Below are positions 16,631 through 26,061 of a stretch of 64,000 nt of DNA, one piece after another (position 1 is the first letter of the stretch; the number at the start of each line of letters is the position of its first letter). The notes beneath the pieces were generated by a model, which was given only the letters and a program-made list of their open reading frames with translations, was not told the origin of the DNA and searched no databases. The position numbers and the translations under genes were made by a program. Origin of the DNA: Actinomadura syzygii (GTDB lineage Bacteria > Actinomycetota > Actinomycetes > Streptosporangiales > Streptosporangiaceae); NCBI RefSeq assembly GCF_008085905.1, contig NZ_VSFF01000008.1:493457-557456 (forward strand), in the 5' to 3' direction.

Positions 16631-18457
16631 ATGAGCACGCGCATCCCGGCGGGCTCCGACACTCCGCCACTGGGCGTCGCGCGCCCGCCGGTCGCGTCGC
16701 CGGGCCGGGACGATGCCCCGCGCCGCCGCCGCGGCGGCGGGCGCCGTTGGGCGTGGCTGTTCATGCTCGGCTGGGCGGCGCAGGTCGCCGTCCGGCTGTG
16801 GCTCGGGTCGGGGCAGACGGTCCCGGTCGCGACGCCGGACGAGTCCGGCTACCTGTTCGCGGCCCGCGTCCTGACCGGTGGCCCCGACGCGGACATGTCC
16901 TACGGGACGGTCTACCGGGGCGGCTACCCGCTCCTGCTGACCCCGGCGTTCTGGATCAGCGACGATCCCGTGTCGGTGTACCGGTTCGCGCTGGTCGTGA
17001 ACGCGCTGATCAGCGCGGCGATGCTGCCGCTCGCCTTCCAGCTGCTGCGCCTGTTCCAGGTTCGTAAGCGCTGGGCGTACGTCTTCGCGCACGTCACGGT
17101 CGCGCTGCCGTGCGTGCTGTTCTACTCCGAGTTCGCGCTGACCGACGCGATCCTGCCGGTGATCCTGGTGGGCTGGCTGCTGCTCGTCCACCGCTGGCTG
17201 ACCGCTCCTGCCCCGGCGGGGCGGCGGGCGGCGGTTCGGGTGCATCTTGCCGGGGTGGGGGCTTCGCTGCTCGTCGCGTACGCCTACGCCTGCCATTCGC
17301 GCGGCGCGGTGCTGCTCGTCGCGCACGGCGCGCTGGTCGTGGTCGCGGTGTCGTGCCGGTGGCGGTCCTGGCGCGCCGGGGCGCTCGCCCTGCTGGCCGC
17401 CGCCGCGGGCACGGCCGCCGGGATGCTGCTGAACGCCTCGCTGCTGCCGCACATGTACCCGGCGGGCGACAACAACCTCAGCGGGAACGTCGTCCAACGG
17501 CTCATCGAGGCGCGGGGCTGGGCGTGGATGCTGTCGCTCGCCACCGGCCAGGTCTGGTACCAGTCGGTCGCCACGGGCGGCGTCGCGGCGGTCGGGCTGG
17601 TCGCGGTGGCCTACGCCGTCGTCCGGCCTGGCGGGACGCTGGCGTGCTCGCCCGGACGGACGCGCGCGCTCGCCCTCACGGTCGTCGGGATCGTCGCGGC
17701 CGTCGCGCTCGCCACGTCGGCCGCGCTGCCCGTCGAGTACCGCGTCGGCAACTACGTCTACGGCCGCTACCTCGCCACCATCACACCCGTGCTGTTCGCC
17801 GTGGGCGTCGCGGTGCTGCTGCGCGGCGCGTGGCGGGTCCCGGCGGCGGGCGCCGCCGCGGCGGCGCTGACGGTGGGCGCGGCGTGCGTCGTCCAGTGGT
17901 ACGCGGGCGACCTGCTCACCCAGTACACCTACACGGGCTACGACTTCCCGGAGACGTCCTTCCTCACCTGGGACTGGACGTCCTTCCGCCTGTGGCACGC
18001 CACGCTGACGGGCCTCGTGCTGCTCGCCGTCGCGGTCGCGGCGGTCCGGCTCCGGCGGCGCGGTCCGCTGCTGCTCGCGGCGGTGCTGACCGTGGTCGCG
18101 GTCGGGATGAGCGTCACCGCGACGGAGCGGATCGCGCGTCCGCTGGTGCGGGACGAGACCGCGCACACCGACATCCGGGAGAGCGTCGACCTGCGGGCGC
18201 AGCGGTCGATCGCGGTCGACTGGAACGTCCCGTGGACGATCCGGCTGTCCCACTACTACTGGGCCTGGTGGAGCGACGGCAGCGTGTTCGACGCCCGCTG
18301 GACGCCCCCGCCCCAGAACGTCGACCTCGTGGTGCTGGCCTGGCCGAAGGACGCCCCGGCCGAGCGTTCGTGGCCCGCGGGCGCGCCGCCCGGCTGGCAC
18401 GTCGCCGACAGCCGCCGCACCATCGAGGGCGACTGGGTCGCCTGGACCCGCTCCTAG
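16631..18457 (+). CDS. Polytopic membrane protein, probable GT-C glycosyltransferase
   Basis: A 608-residue protein with a short basic N-terminus (RRRRGGGRR, residues 36-44), then about 11 hydrophobic helices and a C-terminal extracytoplasmic domain of about 120 residues ending in an aromatic-rich stretch. The loop after helix 1 contains ATPDESGYLF, an acidic pair where GT-C enzymes place catalytic Asp/Glu. ATG 16631 follows GGGGAG by 10 nt. It lies 103 bp after the GT2 gene on the same strand and is probably in the same unit. Substrate unknown. Confidence 0.75.
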   Translation: MSTRIPAGSDTPPLGVARPPVASPGRDDAPRRRRGGGRRWAWLFMLGWAAQVAVRLWLGSGQTVPVATPDESGYLFAARVLTGGPDADMSYGTVYRGGYPLLLTPAFWISDDPVSVYRFALVVNALISAAMLPLAFQLLRLFQVRKRWAYVFAHVTVALPCVLFYSEFALTDAILPVILVGWLLLVHRWLTAPAPAGRRAAVRVHLAGVGASLLVAYAYACHSRGAVLLVAHGALVVVAVSCRWRSWRAGALALLAAAAGTAAGMLLNASLLPHMYPAGDNNLSGNVVQRLIEARGWAWMLSLATGQVWYQSVATGGVAAVGLVAVAYAVVRPGGTLACSPGRTRALALTVVGIVAAVALATSAALPVEYRVGNYVYGRYLATITPVLFAVGVAVLLRGAWRVPAAGAAAAALTVGAACVVQWYAGDLLTQYTYTGYDFPETSFLTWDWTSFRLWHATLTGLVLLAVAVAAVRLRRRGPLLLAAVLTVVAVGMSVTATERIARPLVRDETAHTDIRESVDLRAQRSIAVDWNVPWTIRLSHYYWAWWSDGSVFDARWTPPPQNVDLVVLAWPKDAPAERSWPAGAPPGWHVADSRRTIEGDWVAWTRS

Positions 18458-18477
18458 CCCCGCTTGGACGGGTCGGC

Positions 18478-20088
18478 CTAGTTCTCGGGCGGCAGCGGCG
18501 GCGGGTTCCAGAGCTGCAGGACGCCGTCCGACGAACGCCACATCAGCCGCCACCCCTGCGCGGGGGAGGGCCGCCAACCGCCGCCGATCTGCGACTCCAT
18601 GCCCCGCCAGCGCGTGTAGAGCATCGGGCCCTCGGTCGCGTCGCGCGGCACCTGCCCGAGGTAGTGCGGGAAGTCGCGGATCTCGCCGCGCCAGACCGGG
18701 GTGCCCCACACGTCCCGCGTGTAGAAGGTGAGGGTCTGCGCGAGGCGGCGGTCCGCGCAGATCAGCGTGATGTCGCGGTGCCCGGCGAGGTAGCCGCGGA
18801 ACTGCCGCCACGCGTCGTCGCGCGGCAGGTCGGGGACGGCCCGGACGGCCGCCGTCACGTACGTCCCGCCGAGCGCGACCGCCACCACCGGGACGACCAG
18901 CGTCCGCAGCCGCAGCCGTGACGGCACCATCCGGATCATCAGGGTCAGCGACCCGAAGCCGCCCGCGAGCAGCGCGGGCAGGACCGCGAACCAGTACCGC
19001 TGGAGCCACGCCCGCAGCGAGATGTCGTTCGGGTCGAGGACGCCGGAGAACAGCGTCAGCGGCACGGCGAGCGCGAGGAACCACACGAGGACGAGCGCGA
19101 GCCGCCGGTCGCGGGTGACGGCCCAGCCGACGACCGTCAGCCCGAGCGCGACGGTGAACACGAGGCCGAGCGGGTTCCAGTCGTGCATGGCGCGCAGGAA
19201 CGAGCGGGCGGCGAGCTCGCGGGTCACGTAGTCGCGGGACTGGCCGCCGTGCTCGGCGGCGGACATCAGCCCGGCGAGCGGGCTGCCCCACACGAGCTGG
19301 TTGTGCACGAAGCTGACCAGCAGGATCGCCAGCATCGGCGCGCCGACCGTGACGTTGCGCCGCCACGGGATGCGCAGCAGCGCCAGGTAGACGGGGATGG
19401 GCAGGAACAGGAACGCCAGGAACTCCCGGACGAGGAACGACGCGCCGAGGAACGCTCCGGCGGCGAGCAGCATGCGGGTCTGCGCCCGGCCGGTGCGGCG
19501 GCTCGCGACGACGAGGCCCGCCATGCCGATCGCGAACAGCCCGGCGCCGGGCATGTCCGGCAGCATGACGCCGGTCGACCAGGTGATCTCGTGGCCGAAC
19601 GGGTTCGTCATGGTGAAGAACGGGTGGACGATCAGCAGGCCCGCCGACAGCAGGCCCGCGACGTCGCCGAACAGCGACCGGACGACGAGGTACGTCCCGA
19701 CGAAGAACGCGCACCCGCCGAGCGCGGCGATGGTGAAGTAGGCGGCCTGGCCGTCCCCTAGGACCTCCTGGACGAGCCGCGCCGGAAGCACCAGCCCGAT
19801 GCGGGTGACCTGGTGCGGGACCTCGTCGAACGGCCACTGGGTGAGCGGGACGTCGGGCCAGTCGCGGGCGGCGAGCCACACGTAGTAGGAGTCGAAGTAC
19901 AGCGGCGGCGTCATCAGCGCGAACTGCGCGGTCACGGCCGCGACAGCGACGAGCAGGGACAGCCACACCACGCGCCGCGTCCGCCGGACCCTGCCGAGGA
20001 CCGCGCCGAGCGGACGGCGTGTCGGCCCCGGCCCGGCGCCGGTCTCCGACGCGCCGACGACCGCCTGGTCGGACGTGGTCTGGGCCAT
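18478..20088 (-). CDS. Polytopic membrane protein, probable GT-C glycosyltransferase
   Basis: A 536-residue protein with an N-terminal cytoplasmic stretch of about 40 residues, around ten membrane helices and an extracytoplasmic C-terminal domain (about 410-536). The first loop (PPLYFDSYYVWLAARDW) contains an acidic residue in the GT-C catalytic position. Its plan matches the gene at 16631-18457, which converges on it, so the two may be distant paralogues acting in one glycan pathway. No motif gives the sugar or acceptor. Confidence 0.72.
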   Translation of the reverse strand: MAQTTSDQAVVGASETGAGPGPTRRPLGAVLGRVRRTRRVVWLSLLVAVAAVTAQFALMTPPLYFDSYYVWLAARDWPDVPLTQWPFDEVPHQVTRIGLVLPARLVQEVLGDGQAAYFTIAALGGCAFFVGTYLVVRSLFGDVAGLLSAGLLIVHPFFTMTNPFGHEITWSTGVMLPDMPGAGLFAIGMAGLVVASRRTGRAQTRMLLAAGAFLGASFLVREFLAFLFLPIPVYLALLRIPWRRNVTVGAPMLAILLVSFVHNQLVWGSPLAGLMSAAEHGGQSRDYVTRELAARSFLRAMHDWNPLGLVFTVALGLTVVGWAVTRDRRLALVLVWFLALAVPLTLFSGVLDPNDISLRAWLQRYWFAVLPALLAGGFGSLTLMIRMVPSRLRLRTLVVPVVAVALGGTYVTAAVRAVPDLPRDDAWRQFRGYLAGHRDITLICADRRLAQTLTFYTRDVWGTPVWRGEIRDFPHYLGQVPRDATEGPMLYTRWRGMESQIGGGWRPSPAQGWRLMWRSSDGVLQLWNPPPLPPEN

Positions 20089-20173
20089 GCCTGGGCTCCC
20101 CGCCTCCGCTGCTCTCGCGCGACCACCGGCCGTGGCGTCCGCGCCGCTCTCCGCTCCCGCGACGCCGGACAGG

Positions 20174-21088
20174 TTACTCCGCGCGAGCGCGCACCGCCCG
20201 GCGCGCTACCTCTCCCAGGTCGGACGCGAAGGCGCGGACCCGCGCGGTCTCGTGGTCGCGGCGCCAGACGAGCGCGAGCGTGGAGTCGGGCAGGCCGCTC
20301 ACCGGCACGTACGTGACGGCGCCCCGGTCGTGGTCCTGGGCGGTGGCCCGGCACAGCAGCATGAGCGCCCGTCCGGCCGCCGCCAGCGCGAGGCCCTCCT
20401 GGAGGCTGCCGACCACCGGCCCGGCCCCGATCGGACGGCCCCCGGGCGTGACCGACGGGGAGAAGCTCTCCCGCCAGTAGGCCGGCGCCGGGCCGCCCAC
20501 CCGGACCAGCGCGCACCCGGCCAGCTCCTCCGCCGACAGCGACTCCCGCGCGGCCAGCGGATGCCGCACCGACAGCGCGACCGTCTGCGGCTCCCGCGAG
20601 AAGGTCGCGCCGACGACCAGGTCGTCCTCCAGGACAGGGCCGAGCACGATCGCCGCGTCGAGTCCGCCGTCCCGCAGCGCCCCGAACGGGTCGTGCAGCG
20701 GCACCTCGGCCAGCTCGACGTCACAGGCCGGATGCTGCTCCTGGAAGCGGGAGACGGCCTCCGTCACCTGGTCGTTCGCCGTGCACTGGAAGCCCAGCCG
20801 CAGCGTGCCCTCGACGCCGCGCGCGGCGAGGCGGGCATCGGCCACCGCCTGGTGCAGGCCGTCGTAGGCCGGACGCAGGCTCTGCCGGAACGCCTCCCCG
20901 AGCGGGGTGAGCCGGACGCGGCGGCTCGTCCGCTCCACCAGCCGGGCCCCGACGCGGGTCTCCAGCGACCGGAGCAACTGGCTGACTCTGCCCTGCGAGA
21001 CGTACAGCCGTTCACCGGTGCGTCCGAAATGCAGTTCCTCGGCCAAGACGAGGAAGCATTCGAGCTCGCGCAGTTCCAGACCGGGCAT
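20174..21088 (-). CDS. LysR-family transcriptional regulator
   Basis: A 304-residue LysR protein: HTH in residues 1-60 (HFGRTGERLYVSQGRVSQLL) and effector domain about 90-295. ATG 21088 follows GGAGGCGGG. It is divergent from an MFS exporter gene, the usual arrangement for LysR control of a transporter. Direct repeats at 21101-21128 in the shared promoter region are candidate binding sites. Confidence 0.92.
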   Translation of the reverse strand: MPGLELRELECFLVLAEELHFGRTGERLYVSQGRVSQLLRSLETRVGARLVERTSRRVRLTPLGEAFRQSLRPAYDGLHQAVADARLAARGVEGTLRLGFQCTANDQVTEAVSRFQEQHPACDVELAEVPLHDPFGALRDGGLDAAIVLGPVLEDDLVVGATFSREPQTVALSVRHPLAARESLSAEELAGCALVRVGGPAPAYWRESFSPSVTPGGRPIGAGPVVGSLQEGLALAAAGRALMLLCRATAQDHDRGAVTYVPVSGLPDSTLALVWRRDHETARVRAFASDLGEVARRAVRARAE

Positions 21089-21100
21089 CCCGCCTCCGTG

Positions 21101-21128
21101 ATCGATGAGCGCCCCTATCGATGAGCGC
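21101..21128. promoter_or_regulatory. Direct repeats between LysR and MFS genes
   Basis: ATCGATGAGCGC occurs at 21101-21112 and 21117-21128, 16 bp apart start to start. The spacing of about 1.5 helical turns and the position suggest regulator contact sites. Confidence 0.5.
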
Positions 21129-21191
21129 GACTAATGCAGCCGTGAGCGGACCGTCGTTGTTCCGGAGGCCGGGCCGCCGTTGACTCGGGCC

Positions 21192-22433
21192 ATGAGAAAC
21201 GCGACCTCCTCGGACGGCGGCGGCCTCGCCGCGTGGGCGGCGGTCGGGGCCGTCGCCGCCGCCACGTTTACCGTCGTCACGTCCGAGATGCTCCCGGTGG
21301 GCCTCCTCACGCCGATCGGGCGGACGCTCGGCGTCAGCGAAGGGGTCGCCGGGCTGGCCCTGACGGTCACGGGCCTTGTCGCGGCCGTGGCCGCGCCGCT
21401 GATCGTCCCTGTCCTGCGCCGGGCGGACCGGCGGCCGGTCGTGGTGGCGCTGCTGCTGACGCTCGCCCTGGGGAACGCCGTGGCGGCCTGGTCGCCGAAC
21501 GCCGTCGCGCTGATGGCCGGGCGCGTCCTCGTCGGCGCGGGCATGGGCGGGGTGTGGGCGCTGGCGGCGTCGCTCGCGGCCAGGCTCGTCCCCGAACGGT
21601 CCAGGGGGACGGCCATCGCGGTCGCGTTCAGCGGCGTCGCGATCGCGTCGGTGCTGGGCGTGCCCGCCGGGACGCTGCTCGGCGAGGCCGCGGGCTGGCG
21701 CGCGGCGTTCGCGGCGGCCGGTGGGTTCGCCGTCGTCCTCGCGGTGCTCATGGCGGTGCTGCTGCCGCCGCTGCCGGTGGAACGATCCACGAACCTGCGG
21801 GGCATGGCCGGGCTCGCCGCCGAACCGCGCGTCCGCGCGGGCCTGACCGCCACGGCGCTGCTGGTCGCCGGGCACTTCGCCGCGTACACCTACGTGCGTC
21901 CCGTGCTGGAGGACGTCTCCGGCGCGGACGCGGGGCAGATCGGCGTCCTGCTCCTCGGCTACGGCGTCGCGGGCGTCGCCGGGAACTTCGTGAGCGGCGC
22001 CCGAGCCGTCCGCTCACCCCGCGCCACCCTGCTGGTTCTCGGGGCGGCGCTGGCCGTGACGGTGCTGCTCGTCCCGCTGTTGGGACGGTCGCTCGGCGGC
22101 GGCGCGGCCCTGCTGACGCTGTGGGGCCTCGCCTACGGCGGCGTGTCGGTGACGGTGCAGAACTGGCTGCTCGCGGCGGCCCCGCACGCCCAGGAGGCGG
22201 CCTCGGGCCTGCTCGTCGCCGTCTTCAACGCCGCGATCGCGCTGGGCGCCCTGCTCGGCGGACGCGCGGCCGACGGCCTCGGCACCGGCTCGGTCATGGT
22301 GCTCGCCGGGCTCCTGGCGGCGGCCGCCGTCGTCCAGGTCGTCCGGGCCCCGGCGCCCGCGCGCCCCGAGGAACAGGGGATCATGAGCGCGGCGAGCGTC
22401 CCGGAACCGCCGGCGAACGCCGACCGGCGTTGA
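21192..22433 (+). CDS. MFS transporter, DHA1-like drug exporter
   Basis: A 413-residue protein with 12 predicted helices. The N-terminal half contains TSEMLPVGLLTPIG, typical of DHA1 arabinose-efflux/chloramphenicol-resistance-type carriers. Helix 4 carries GRVLVGAGMGGVWALAA and helix 5 has GVPAGTLLGEAAGWRAAF, close to the family's motif C. The start is ATG 21192; TTG 21180 has a weak GGAGG upstream and remains possible. The divergent LysR gene suggests inducible efflux of a small toxic compound. Confidence 0.88.
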   Translation: MRNATSSDGGGLAAWAAVGAVAAATFTVVTSEMLPVGLLTPIGRTLGVSEGVAGLALTVTGLVAAVAAPLIVPVLRRADRRPVVVALLLTLALGNAVAAWSPNAVALMAGRVLVGAGMGGVWALAASLAARLVPERSRGTAIAVAFSGVAIASVLGVPAGTLLGEAAGWRAAFAAAGGFAVVLAVLMAVLLPPLPVERSTNLRGMAGLAAEPRVRAGLTATALLVAGHFAAYTYVRPVLEDVSGADAGQIGVLLLGYGVAGVAGNFVSGARAVRSPRATLLVLGAALAVTVLLVPLLGRSLGGGAALLTLWGLAYGGVSVTVQNWLLAAAPHAQEAASGLLVAVFNAAIALGALLGGRAADGLGTGSVMVLAGLLAAAAVVQVVRAPAPARPEEQGIMSAASVPEPPANADRR

Positions 22434-22477
22434 TCGCGTCGCGGCCTTATCCGGTGCCGGGGGCGGCGCCGCGCGAC

Positions 22478-22483
22478 TACCCT
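22478..22483 (+). promoter_or_regulatory. -10 box of leaderless metG
   Basis: TACCCT lies 7 nt before ATG 22491, and there is no ribosome-binding sequence. The 57-bp gap after the MFS gene has no room for a riboswitch or T-box leader. Confidence 0.55.
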
Positions 22484-22490
22484 TGATTGC

Positions 22491-24293
22491 ATGTCCTCGT
22501 CAAGCCGTCACATCTTGACCGCGCCCGCCTGGCCGTACGCCAACGGGCCCCGTCACATCGGGCACGTCTCCGGATTCGCGCTGCCCGCCGACATGTTCAG
22601 CCGCTACCAGCGGATGGCGGGCAACCAGGTCCTGATGGTCAGCGGCACCGACGAGCACGGCACCCCGATCCAGGTGCAGGCCGACAAGGAGGGCGTCACC
22701 GCCCGCGAGCTGGCCGACCGGTACAACGGCGTGATCGCCGAAGACCTGCACGGCCTCGGGATGTCCTACGACCTGTTCACCCGGACGACGACGCTGAACC
22801 ACTACGCGGTCGTCCAGGAGATCTTCAAGGGCCTCTACGACAACGGCTACATCTTCCCGCAGAAGACGATGGGCGCGATCTCCCCGTCCACCGGCCGGAC
22901 GCTTCCCGACCGCTACATCGAGGGCACCTGCCCGATCTGCGGGTACGACGGGGCGCGCGGCGACCAGTGCGACAACTGCGGCAACCAACTCGACCCCGTC
23001 GACCTGATCAACCCGGTGTCGCGGATCAACGGCGAGACGCCGAAGTTCGTCGAGACCGAGCACTTCATGCTCGACCTGCCCGCGTTCACCGAGGTCCTCG
23101 GCCGGTACCTGCGCGGCAAGCAGAATGGTGCGCTCGCGTGGCGGCCGAACGTGCTCAAGTTCGCGCTGAACCTGCTGGACGACATGCAGCCCCGCGCGAT
23201 CAGCCGCGACCTCGACTGGGGCGTGCCGATCCCGCTGGACGGCTGGCGCGACAACCCGGCCAAGAAGCTGTACGTGTGGTTCGACGCGGTGATCGGCTAC
23301 TTCTCGGCGTCGGTCGAATGGGCCCGCCGGCAGGGCGACCCGGAGGCGTGGCGCGCCTGGTGGCAGGACCCGGAGGCCCTGTCCTACTACTTCATGGGCA
23401 AGGACAACATCGTCTTCCACGCCGAGATCTGGCCCGCGATGCTGCTCGGCTACAGCGGGCAGGGCGACAAGGGCGGGACGCCGGGCTCGCTCGGCGCGCT
23501 GAACGTCCCGAGCGAGGTCGTGTCGTCGGAGTTCCTGACGATGGAGGGCAGGAAGTTCTCCTCGTCCCGCCAGGTCGTCATCTACGTGCAGGACTTCCTC
23601 GCCCGCTACGACGTGGACGCCCTGCGCTACTACATCGCGGTCGCCGGCCCCGAGAACCAGGACACCGACTTCACCTGGTCGGAGTTCGTCCGGCGCAACA
23701 ACGACGAGCTGGTCGCCGCGTGGGGCAACCTCGTCAACCGGTCGGTGAACATGGCGGCGAAGAACTTCGGCGCGATCCCGGAGGCGGGCGACCTCACCGA
23801 CGCCGACCGGGCGCTGCTGGAGCGCAGCCGCCGCGCGTTCCCGGCGGTGGGCGCCGAGCTCGAACGGTCCCGGTTCAAGAACTCGATCACCGAGGCGCTG
23901 GACGTCGTCCGCGACGCGAACAAGTACCTGTCCGACCAGGCGCCCTGGAAGCTCAAGGACGACCCGGCCCGCGTGAAGTCGATCCTGTACACCGCGCTGC
24001 AGGTCGTCGACGACGCGAAGACGCTGCTGACGCCGTTCCTGCCGCGCTCGTCGCAGAAGGTGTACGAGATGCTCGGCGGGGAAGGCGTGTGGAGCGGCAT
24101 GCCCGAGCTCAAGACGGTCTCCGAGGAGGGCGGCCCGGACTACCGCATCCTCACCGGCGACTACGCGACCGAGGCGCGCTGGGAGTCCATGCCGATCAAG
24201 CCGGGCGTGCCGCTGGACAAGCCCGTCCCGCTGTTCAAGAAGCTCGACACGTCCGTGGTGGACGACGAGCTCGCCCGGCTGGAGAACACGTGA
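22491..24293 (+). CDS. metG: Methionyl-tRNA synthetase
   Basis: A 600-residue class I synthetase. The Rossmann domain carries PYANGPRHIGH (HIGH motif) near residue 15, a Cys4 zinc knuckle (CPIC...CDNC) around 140-165, KFSSSR as the KMSKS-loop variant around 355, and an anticodon-binding helical domain after about 400. It charges tRNA-Met in the cytoplasm. The C-terminal dimerisation domain of some MetRS proteins is absent, which is normal for this subgroup. The stop codon overlaps the tatD start by 4 nt. The -10 box 7 nt upstream indicates a leaderless message. Confidence 0.98.
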   Translation: MSSSSRHILTAPAWPYANGPRHIGHVSGFALPADMFSRYQRMAGNQVLMVSGTDEHGTPIQVQADKEGVTARELADRYNGVIAEDLHGLGMSYDLFTRTTTLNHYAVVQEIFKGLYDNGYIFPQKTMGAISPSTGRTLPDRYIEGTCPICGYDGARGDQCDNCGNQLDPVDLINPVSRINGETPKFVETEHFMLDLPAFTEVLGRYLRGKQNGALAWRPNVLKFALNLLDDMQPRAISRDLDWGVPIPLDGWRDNPAKKLYVWFDAVIGYFSASVEWARRQGDPEAWRAWWQDPEALSYYFMGKDNIVFHAEIWPAMLLGYSGQGDKGGTPGSLGALNVPSEVVSSEFLTMEGRKFSSSRQVVIYVQDFLARYDVDALRYYIAVAGPENQDTDFTWSEFVRRNNDELVAAWGNLVNRSVNMAAKNFGAIPEAGDLTDADRALLERSRRAFPAVGAELERSRFKNSITEALDVVRDANKYLSDQAPWKLKDDPARVKSILYTALQVVDDAKTLLTPFLPRSSQKVYEMLGGEGVWSGMPELKTVSEEGGPDYRILTGDYATEARWESMPIKPGVPLDKPVPLFKKLDTSVVDDELARLENT

Positions 24294-25114
24294 GCCGAGA
24301 CGCCGACGGGCAGGCATCCAGGTCCTACCCGCCGCTTCCAGAGCGCCTGCCCGTCGACGTCTTCGACAGCCACTGCCATCTCGACATCGTCGAGACGCCG
24401 GTGGACGAGCAGCTCAAGTCCGCGAAGGCGGCGGGCGTCACGCGGATCGTGACGATCGGCTGCGACCTGCCGTCGTCGCGCTTCGCGGTGGACACGGCCG
24501 CCGAGTTCGACGACGTGTACGCGGCGGTCGCGATCCACCCGAACGAGACGACCGCGATCTCCGACGCGGTGCTGAACGACGTCGCGCTGCTGGCCGCGCA
24601 CCCGAAGGTCCGCGCGATCGGCGAGACGGGCCTCGACTACTACCGCGACTGGGCGCCGAAGGACGACCAGCACCGCGCGTTCCGCGCTCACATCGAGATC
24701 GCCAAGCGGACCGGCAAGGCCCTCGTCATCCACGACCGGGACGCCCACGACGACGTCCTCCGCGTCCTGGACGAGGAGGGCGCGCCCGGCACGGTCGTGT
24801 TCCACTGCTACTCGGGCGACGCGCGGATGGCGGAGACGTGCGCCGAGCACGGCTACCTGATGAGCTTCGCGGGCAACGTCACGTTCAAGAACGCCGAGCC
24901 GCTCCGGGACGCGCTGCGCGTCGCGCCGCTCGACCTCCTCCTGGTCGAGACGGACGCGCCGTTCCTGACGCCGATCCCGCACCGGGGCAAGCCGAACGCC
25001 TCGTACCTGATCCCGCACACCGTCCGCGCGATGGCCGAGGTCAAGGGCGTGGACGTGGCGGAGCTGTGCACGGCGATCGCCGCGAACGGGGAGCGCGCCT
25101 TCGGCCCCTGGTAG
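24290..25114 (+). CDS. tatD: TatD-family metal-dependent DNase/hydrolase
   Basis: A 274-residue TIM-barrel hydrolase with the full TatD metal set: DSHCHLD near the N-terminus, GETGLDYYRD, VIHDRDAHDD, FHCYSGD and ETDAPFLTP. TatD enzymes act as 3'-5' exonucleases or related hydrolases in the cytoplasm. GTG 24290 overlaps the metG stop (GTGA), indicating translational coupling. An 11-bp tandem duplication (GGCCCCTGGTA, 25103-25124) spans the stop codon. Confidence 0.96.
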   Translation: MSRDADGQASRSYPPLPERLPVDVFDSHCHLDIVETPVDEQLKSAKAAGVTRIVTIGCDLPSSRFAVDTAAEFDDVYAAVAIHPNETTAISDAVLNDVALLAAHPKVRAIGETGLDYYRDWAPKDDQHRAFRAHIEIAKRTGKALVIHDRDAHDDVLRVLDEEGAPGTVVFHCYSGDARMAETCAEHGYLMSFAGNVTFKNAEPLRDALRVAPLDLLLVETDAPFLTPIPHRGKPNASYLIPHTVRAMAEVKGVDVAELCTAIAANGERAFGPW

Positions 25115-25250
25115 GCCCCTGGTAGGGCCGGTGCCGCCCGGGGAGGGGGCGGCGGATGTGGGCGATGCGGTGGCGGAGGCACGACGGGTGGCCTTAATGT
25201 CTGGCTTTTGAGCGGGCGCCCCCGAGCCCGGCCCCCCTGGAGGAACTCCC

Positions 25251-26057
25251 GTGCCTCGCCATCCCGCGCGCCGAACGTCCGCGCCCTCCGCCATCGTCCT
25301 CGTCGCGGCGCTGCTCGCGGCCGGTTGCGGGGGAGGGGGCGGCTCGACCGGGCCGCAGAAGGCCGCCGCCGCGGACGCGCCCCGCACGAGCGCCGCGCCG
25401 CGCAAGGTCGTCATCGTCGTGGACGGCAAGCGCACCGAGGCGATGACCACCGGGACGACCGTCCGGCAGGTGCTCGACCAGGCGCGGATCACGCTCGGCC
25501 CGCACGACCTCGTCAAGCCGCTCGCCGACCAGCCGCCCGGCGACGTCGTCCACGTGCTGCGGCTGCTGTCGGCGCCGAAGCTCGCGGTGGTGAAGGTGCC
25601 GCAGAAGACCGTCCGCAAGAACAGCTCGTCCGTCCCGCCGTGGAGCGAGAAGGTGCTGCGGGAGGGACGCCCCGGCGTGCTGGTCGTGCAGTGGGCGTAC
25701 GTCCGGCGGAAGGGCAAGAAGGTCAAGAAGGTCATCACGAGGAAGGTGAAGAGCAAGCCCGTCACGCGGGTCCTCGCGGTCGGGCCGAAGTCGGCGGGGT
25801 CCGGCTCGGCGGCACGGCTGAACTGGACGGCGCTGGCCCGCTGCGAGTCCCACAACAACCCGAAGGCCGTGAACTCGGCCGGGTACTACGGGCTGTACCA
25901 GTTCTCGCTGGCCTCGTGGGCGTCGGTGGGCGGCACGGGCAAGCCGTCGGACGCGCCCGCGGCGGAGCAGACGTACCGGGCCCAGATGCTTTACAACAAG
26001 GTCAACGGCCGCTGGCAGGGGCAGTGGCCGAACTGCGGGAGCAACCTGTTCTCCTAG
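25251..26057 (+). CDS. rpfB: Resuscitation-promoting factor, RpfB-type lipoprotein
   Basis: A 268-residue lipoprotein (lipobox LAAGC, Cys around 25). One DUF348 ubiquitin-like domain (about 48-105) is followed by a short G5-like domain (about 110-180) and a C-terminal Rpf lytic-transglycosylase domain (about 186-268). The last starts LNWTALARCESHNNP with the catalytic Glu, and also carries YYGLYQFSLASWASVGG. RpfB proteins usually carry three DUF348 domains; this one has a single copy. It cleaves peptidoglycan at the cell surface and is linked to growth resumption. GTG 25251 follows GGAGGA. Its place between tatD and rsmA is the conserved rpfB locus. Confidence 0.95.
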   Translation: MPRHPARRTSAPSAIVLVAALLAAGCGGGGGSTGPQKAAAADAPRTSAAPRKVVIVVDGKRTEAMTTGTTVRQVLDQARITLGPHDLVKPLADQPPGDVVHVLRLLSAPKLAVVKVPQKTVRKNSSSVPPWSEKVLREGRPGVLVVQWAYVRRKGKKVKKVITRKVKSKPVTRVLAVGPKSAGSGSAARLNWTALARCESHNNPKAVNSAGYYGLYQFSLASWASVGGTGKPSDAPAAEQTYRAQMLYNKVNGRWQGQWPNCGSNLFS

Positions 26058-26061
26058 CTGG

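Noticed and set aside
22434..22490. Possible SAM riboswitch or T-box before metG
   Set aside because: Only 57 bp separate the genes and the -10 box lies 7 nt from the ATG, leaving no leader.
25103..25124. 11-bp tandem duplication spanning the tatD stop codon
   Set aside because: Exact, but short and without effect on the protein; a simple slippage event.
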